Assembly: GCA_946490455.1 (NCBI GenBank)
Contig: CAMLXE010000097.1
Span: 1-6,839, forward strand
Source of the DNA: an uncultured Desulfovibrio sp.
GTDB lineage: Bacteria; Desulfobacterota; Desulfovibrionia; Desulfovibrionales; Desulfovibrionaceae
DNA length: 6,839 bases
Direction: 5' to 3'
Below the pieces are notes generated by a model. That model was not told the DNA's origin. It worked only from the letters and a program-made list of their open reading frames with translations, and did not search any database. Shown one piece after another: positions 5,370 to 6,839 of the stretch (position 1 is its first letter; the number at the start of each line of letters is the position of its first letter). The position numbers and the translations under genes are program-made.

Positions 5370-6755
5370 TCACTTTTCGTTGAGCCAGCCCTTGATCTTT
5401 TCGAGCTGGCTGGCGATGGAGCGGGGGCCGGTTCCACCGGGAGCATTCCGGCGGGCAACGGCAGCTCTGTAATCGAGCACATCAAAGACGTCCGGACCAA
5501 TTTTGTCGCACAGACGCTGCAGCGTACTCAAGGGCAGATTTTCCAGAGGAACATTCTGTTCTTCGGCTTCGGCAACGGCTTCACCCGTAATGTGGTGGGC
5601 TTCACGGAAGGGAATCCCCTTGGTTACGAGGTAGTCGGCCAGTTCGGTGGCATTGAGGAAGCCCAGAGTCATGGCGCGCGTCATGCGGTTTTCATCAAAT
5701 TTCAGGGCACGCAGCATACCGGCCATGAGTTCCAGCGAGGTGCTTACCGTACGATCCGCATCAAGGAAGGGTTCCTTGTCTTCCTGAAGATCGCGGTTGT
5801 AGGTGAGCGGAAGCCCCTTGAGGATGGTGAGCATTGCCGTGAGATCACCGTAAACGCGTCCGACCTTGCCGCGCATGAGTTCGGCAACATCGGGATTTTT
5901 CTTTTGCGGCATGATGGAAGAGCCTGTGGCATAGGCATCGGGCAGGCGCACAAAGCCAAAGGCGGGATTGGACCAGATGATGATTTCTTCACAGAATCTG
6001 GAAAGATGCATCATGATGGCACTGCCGCAGAACAGGGACTCGATAACAAAATCACGGTCGGAAACGGCATCCATGCTGTTGTCGAAGGTGCCGTACATGT
6101 CGAGTTCCTGAGCGACGGAAGCGGGATCCAGCGGGTAGGTCGTTCCGGCGAGGGCAGCAGCTCCCAGCGGGCTGATGCGGACACGGCGTTCGCAGTCGCT
6201 CAGACGCTGCACATCGCGGCGAAGCATCCAGGCATAGGCAAGCATATGCTGGGCGAGGCTGACCGGCTGGGCAGGCTGCATGTGGGTGCATCCTGGCAGA
6301 ATGGTATCAACGTGGGCTTCTGCCTTTTCCACAAAGACGCCGGCAAGCGCGCGGGCCAGACGCTGCCATTCACGAAGTCTGTCCGAGACGAACAGACGAA
6401 AATCCAGAGCGACCTGATCGTTGCGGCTGCGCCCCGTGTGGAGCTTCTTTCCCACATCTCCCACCAGTTCGGTGAGGCGACTCTCAATATTCATATGAAC
6501 ATCTTCCAGTTCCTTCTTCCACTGGAATGAGCCATTCTCGATTTCTTCCCGTACTGCGGTGAGCCCCGTGACAAGCTTGTCTGCCTCTTCGCTGGTCAGC
6601 ACGCCCTGACGGGCCAGCATCCGCGCGTGAGCGCAGGAACCGGCAATATCCTGTTTGTACAGTGCCCAGTCATAGGAAATGGACTGGGTATAGGCTTCAA
6701 CGGAAGCAGCTGTCCCTTCATGGAACCTGCCACCCCAGAGTTTTTCTTTTGCCAT
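5370..6755 (-). CDS. argH: Argininosuccinate lyase
   Basis: Cytoplasmic homotetramer that splits argininosuccinate into arginine and fumarate, the last step of arginine biosynthesis. The 461-residue protein (E. coli 457) begins MAKEKLWGGRF, the typical ArgH N-terminus. It carries TGRSRNDQ (107-114), PGCTHMQPAQP (154-164, with catalytic-site His158) and the fumarase/lyase signature GSSIMPQKKNPD (278-289), whose serine acts as the catalytic acid/base. The C-terminal GFLNATELADYLVTKG region is also standard, so it appears intact. The ATG at 6755 has GGAG 6 bases upstream. The frame stays open to 6830, but those 25 extra residues do not match the family. A strong terminator follows directly. Its upstream partner, often argG in related bacteria, would lie beyond the right edge and is not visible. 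Confidence 0.97.
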   Translation of the reverse strand: MAKEKLWGGRFHEGTAASVEAYTQSISYDWALYKQDIAGSCAHARMLARQGVLTSEEADKLVTGLTAVREEIENGSFQWKKELEDVHMNIESRLTELVGDVGKKLHTGRSRNDQVALDFRLFVSDRLREWQRLARALAGVFVEKAEAHVDTILPGCTHMQPAQPVSLAQHMLAYAWMLRRDVQRLSDCERRVRISPLGAAALAGTTYPLDPASVAQELDMYGTFDNSMDAVSDRDFVIESLFCGSAIMMHLSRFCEEIIIWSNPAFGFVRLPDAYATGSSIMPQKKNPDVAELMRGKVGRVYGDLTAMLTILKGLPLTYNRDLQEDKEPFLDADRTVSTSLELMAGMLRALKFDENRMTRAMTLGFLNATELADYLVTKGIPFREAHHITGEAVAEAEEQNVPLENLPLSTLQRLCDKIGPDVFDVLDYRAAVARRNAPGGTGPRSIASQLEKIKGWLNEK

Positions 6756-6761
6756 GTGGCT

Positions 6762-6765
6762 CTCC
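6762..6765 (-). promoter_or_regulatory. Ribosome binding site of argH
   Basis: GGAG on the minus strand, 6 bases before the ATG at 6755. It supports that start against the longer open frame reaching 6830. The remaining bases to 6839 contain no recognised gene end. Confidence 0.7.
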
Positions 6766-6839
6766 ACTTGTAGTCTTGCCGTACGGGCCGAGGATTTTCC
6801 CCGAAGTGTTTTCTGATGTGGCCTCAGCATTTCCTGACT

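Noticed and set aside
5313..6530. 405-codon open frame on the plus strand opposite argH
   Set aside because: It is the antisense of a clear argH, with a product lacking any domain; such frames arise from GC-biased codon use on the coding strand.
6756..6830. 25-residue N-terminal extension of ArgH
   Set aside because: ArgH proteins begin at the MAxxKxWGGRF segment, and GGAG lies 6 bases before that ATG.

Overview
This 6.8 kb window looks like ordinary chromosomal DNA from a Gram-negative bacterium. The argininosuccinate lyase at the right end, as I remember the family, most resembles those of Desulfovibrio and relatives (Desulfovibrionaceae, Desulfobacterota). That assignment is recall-based inference; no search was run. 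The inner-membrane/periplasmic MacA-type adaptor at the left end independently requires a two-membrane cell envelope.

Layout from left to right. (1) Positions 1-1094, minus strand: a MacA-like periplasmic adaptor of a MacAB-TolC-type tripartite efflux pump, cut by the left edge near its C-terminus. (2) 1095-1644: a 550-base divergent intergenic region with no credible gene but several small symmetric elements. (3) 1645-2892, plus strand: an M20-family zinc amidohydrolase of the allantoate / N-carbamoyl-amino-acid hydrolase group, with all metal ligands present. (4) 2893-2929: a hairpin and U-tract reading as a terminator for the minus strand. (5) 2954-3790, minus strand: endonuclease IV (nfo), with all nine metal ligands. 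(6) 4006-5082, minus strand: a PP-loop ATPase fused to an NFACT-R-like RNA-binding domain, a probable RNA thiolation enzyme. (7) 5187-5312, minus strand: a doubtful 41-codon small ORF. (8) 5335-5364: a strong minus-strand terminator. (9) 5370-6755, minus strand: argH, the last enzyme of arginine biosynthesis.

The genes do not form one pathway. argH ends in its own terminator, so the PP-loop gene is probably transcribed separately; it may read through a 215-base gap into nfo, whose transcript then ends at the terminator beside the M20 gene's stop codon. macA and the M20 gene diverge from the shared intergenic region. No mobile element, tRNA, rRNA, CRISPR array or phage gene was seen. I do not see a clearly new biological system here; the most interesting item is the PP-loop/NFACT-R fusion. 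Three of the genes (M20 hydrolase, nfo, argH) have longer in-frame upstream extensions, and I shortened them on the basis of ribosome binding sites and family N-termini.
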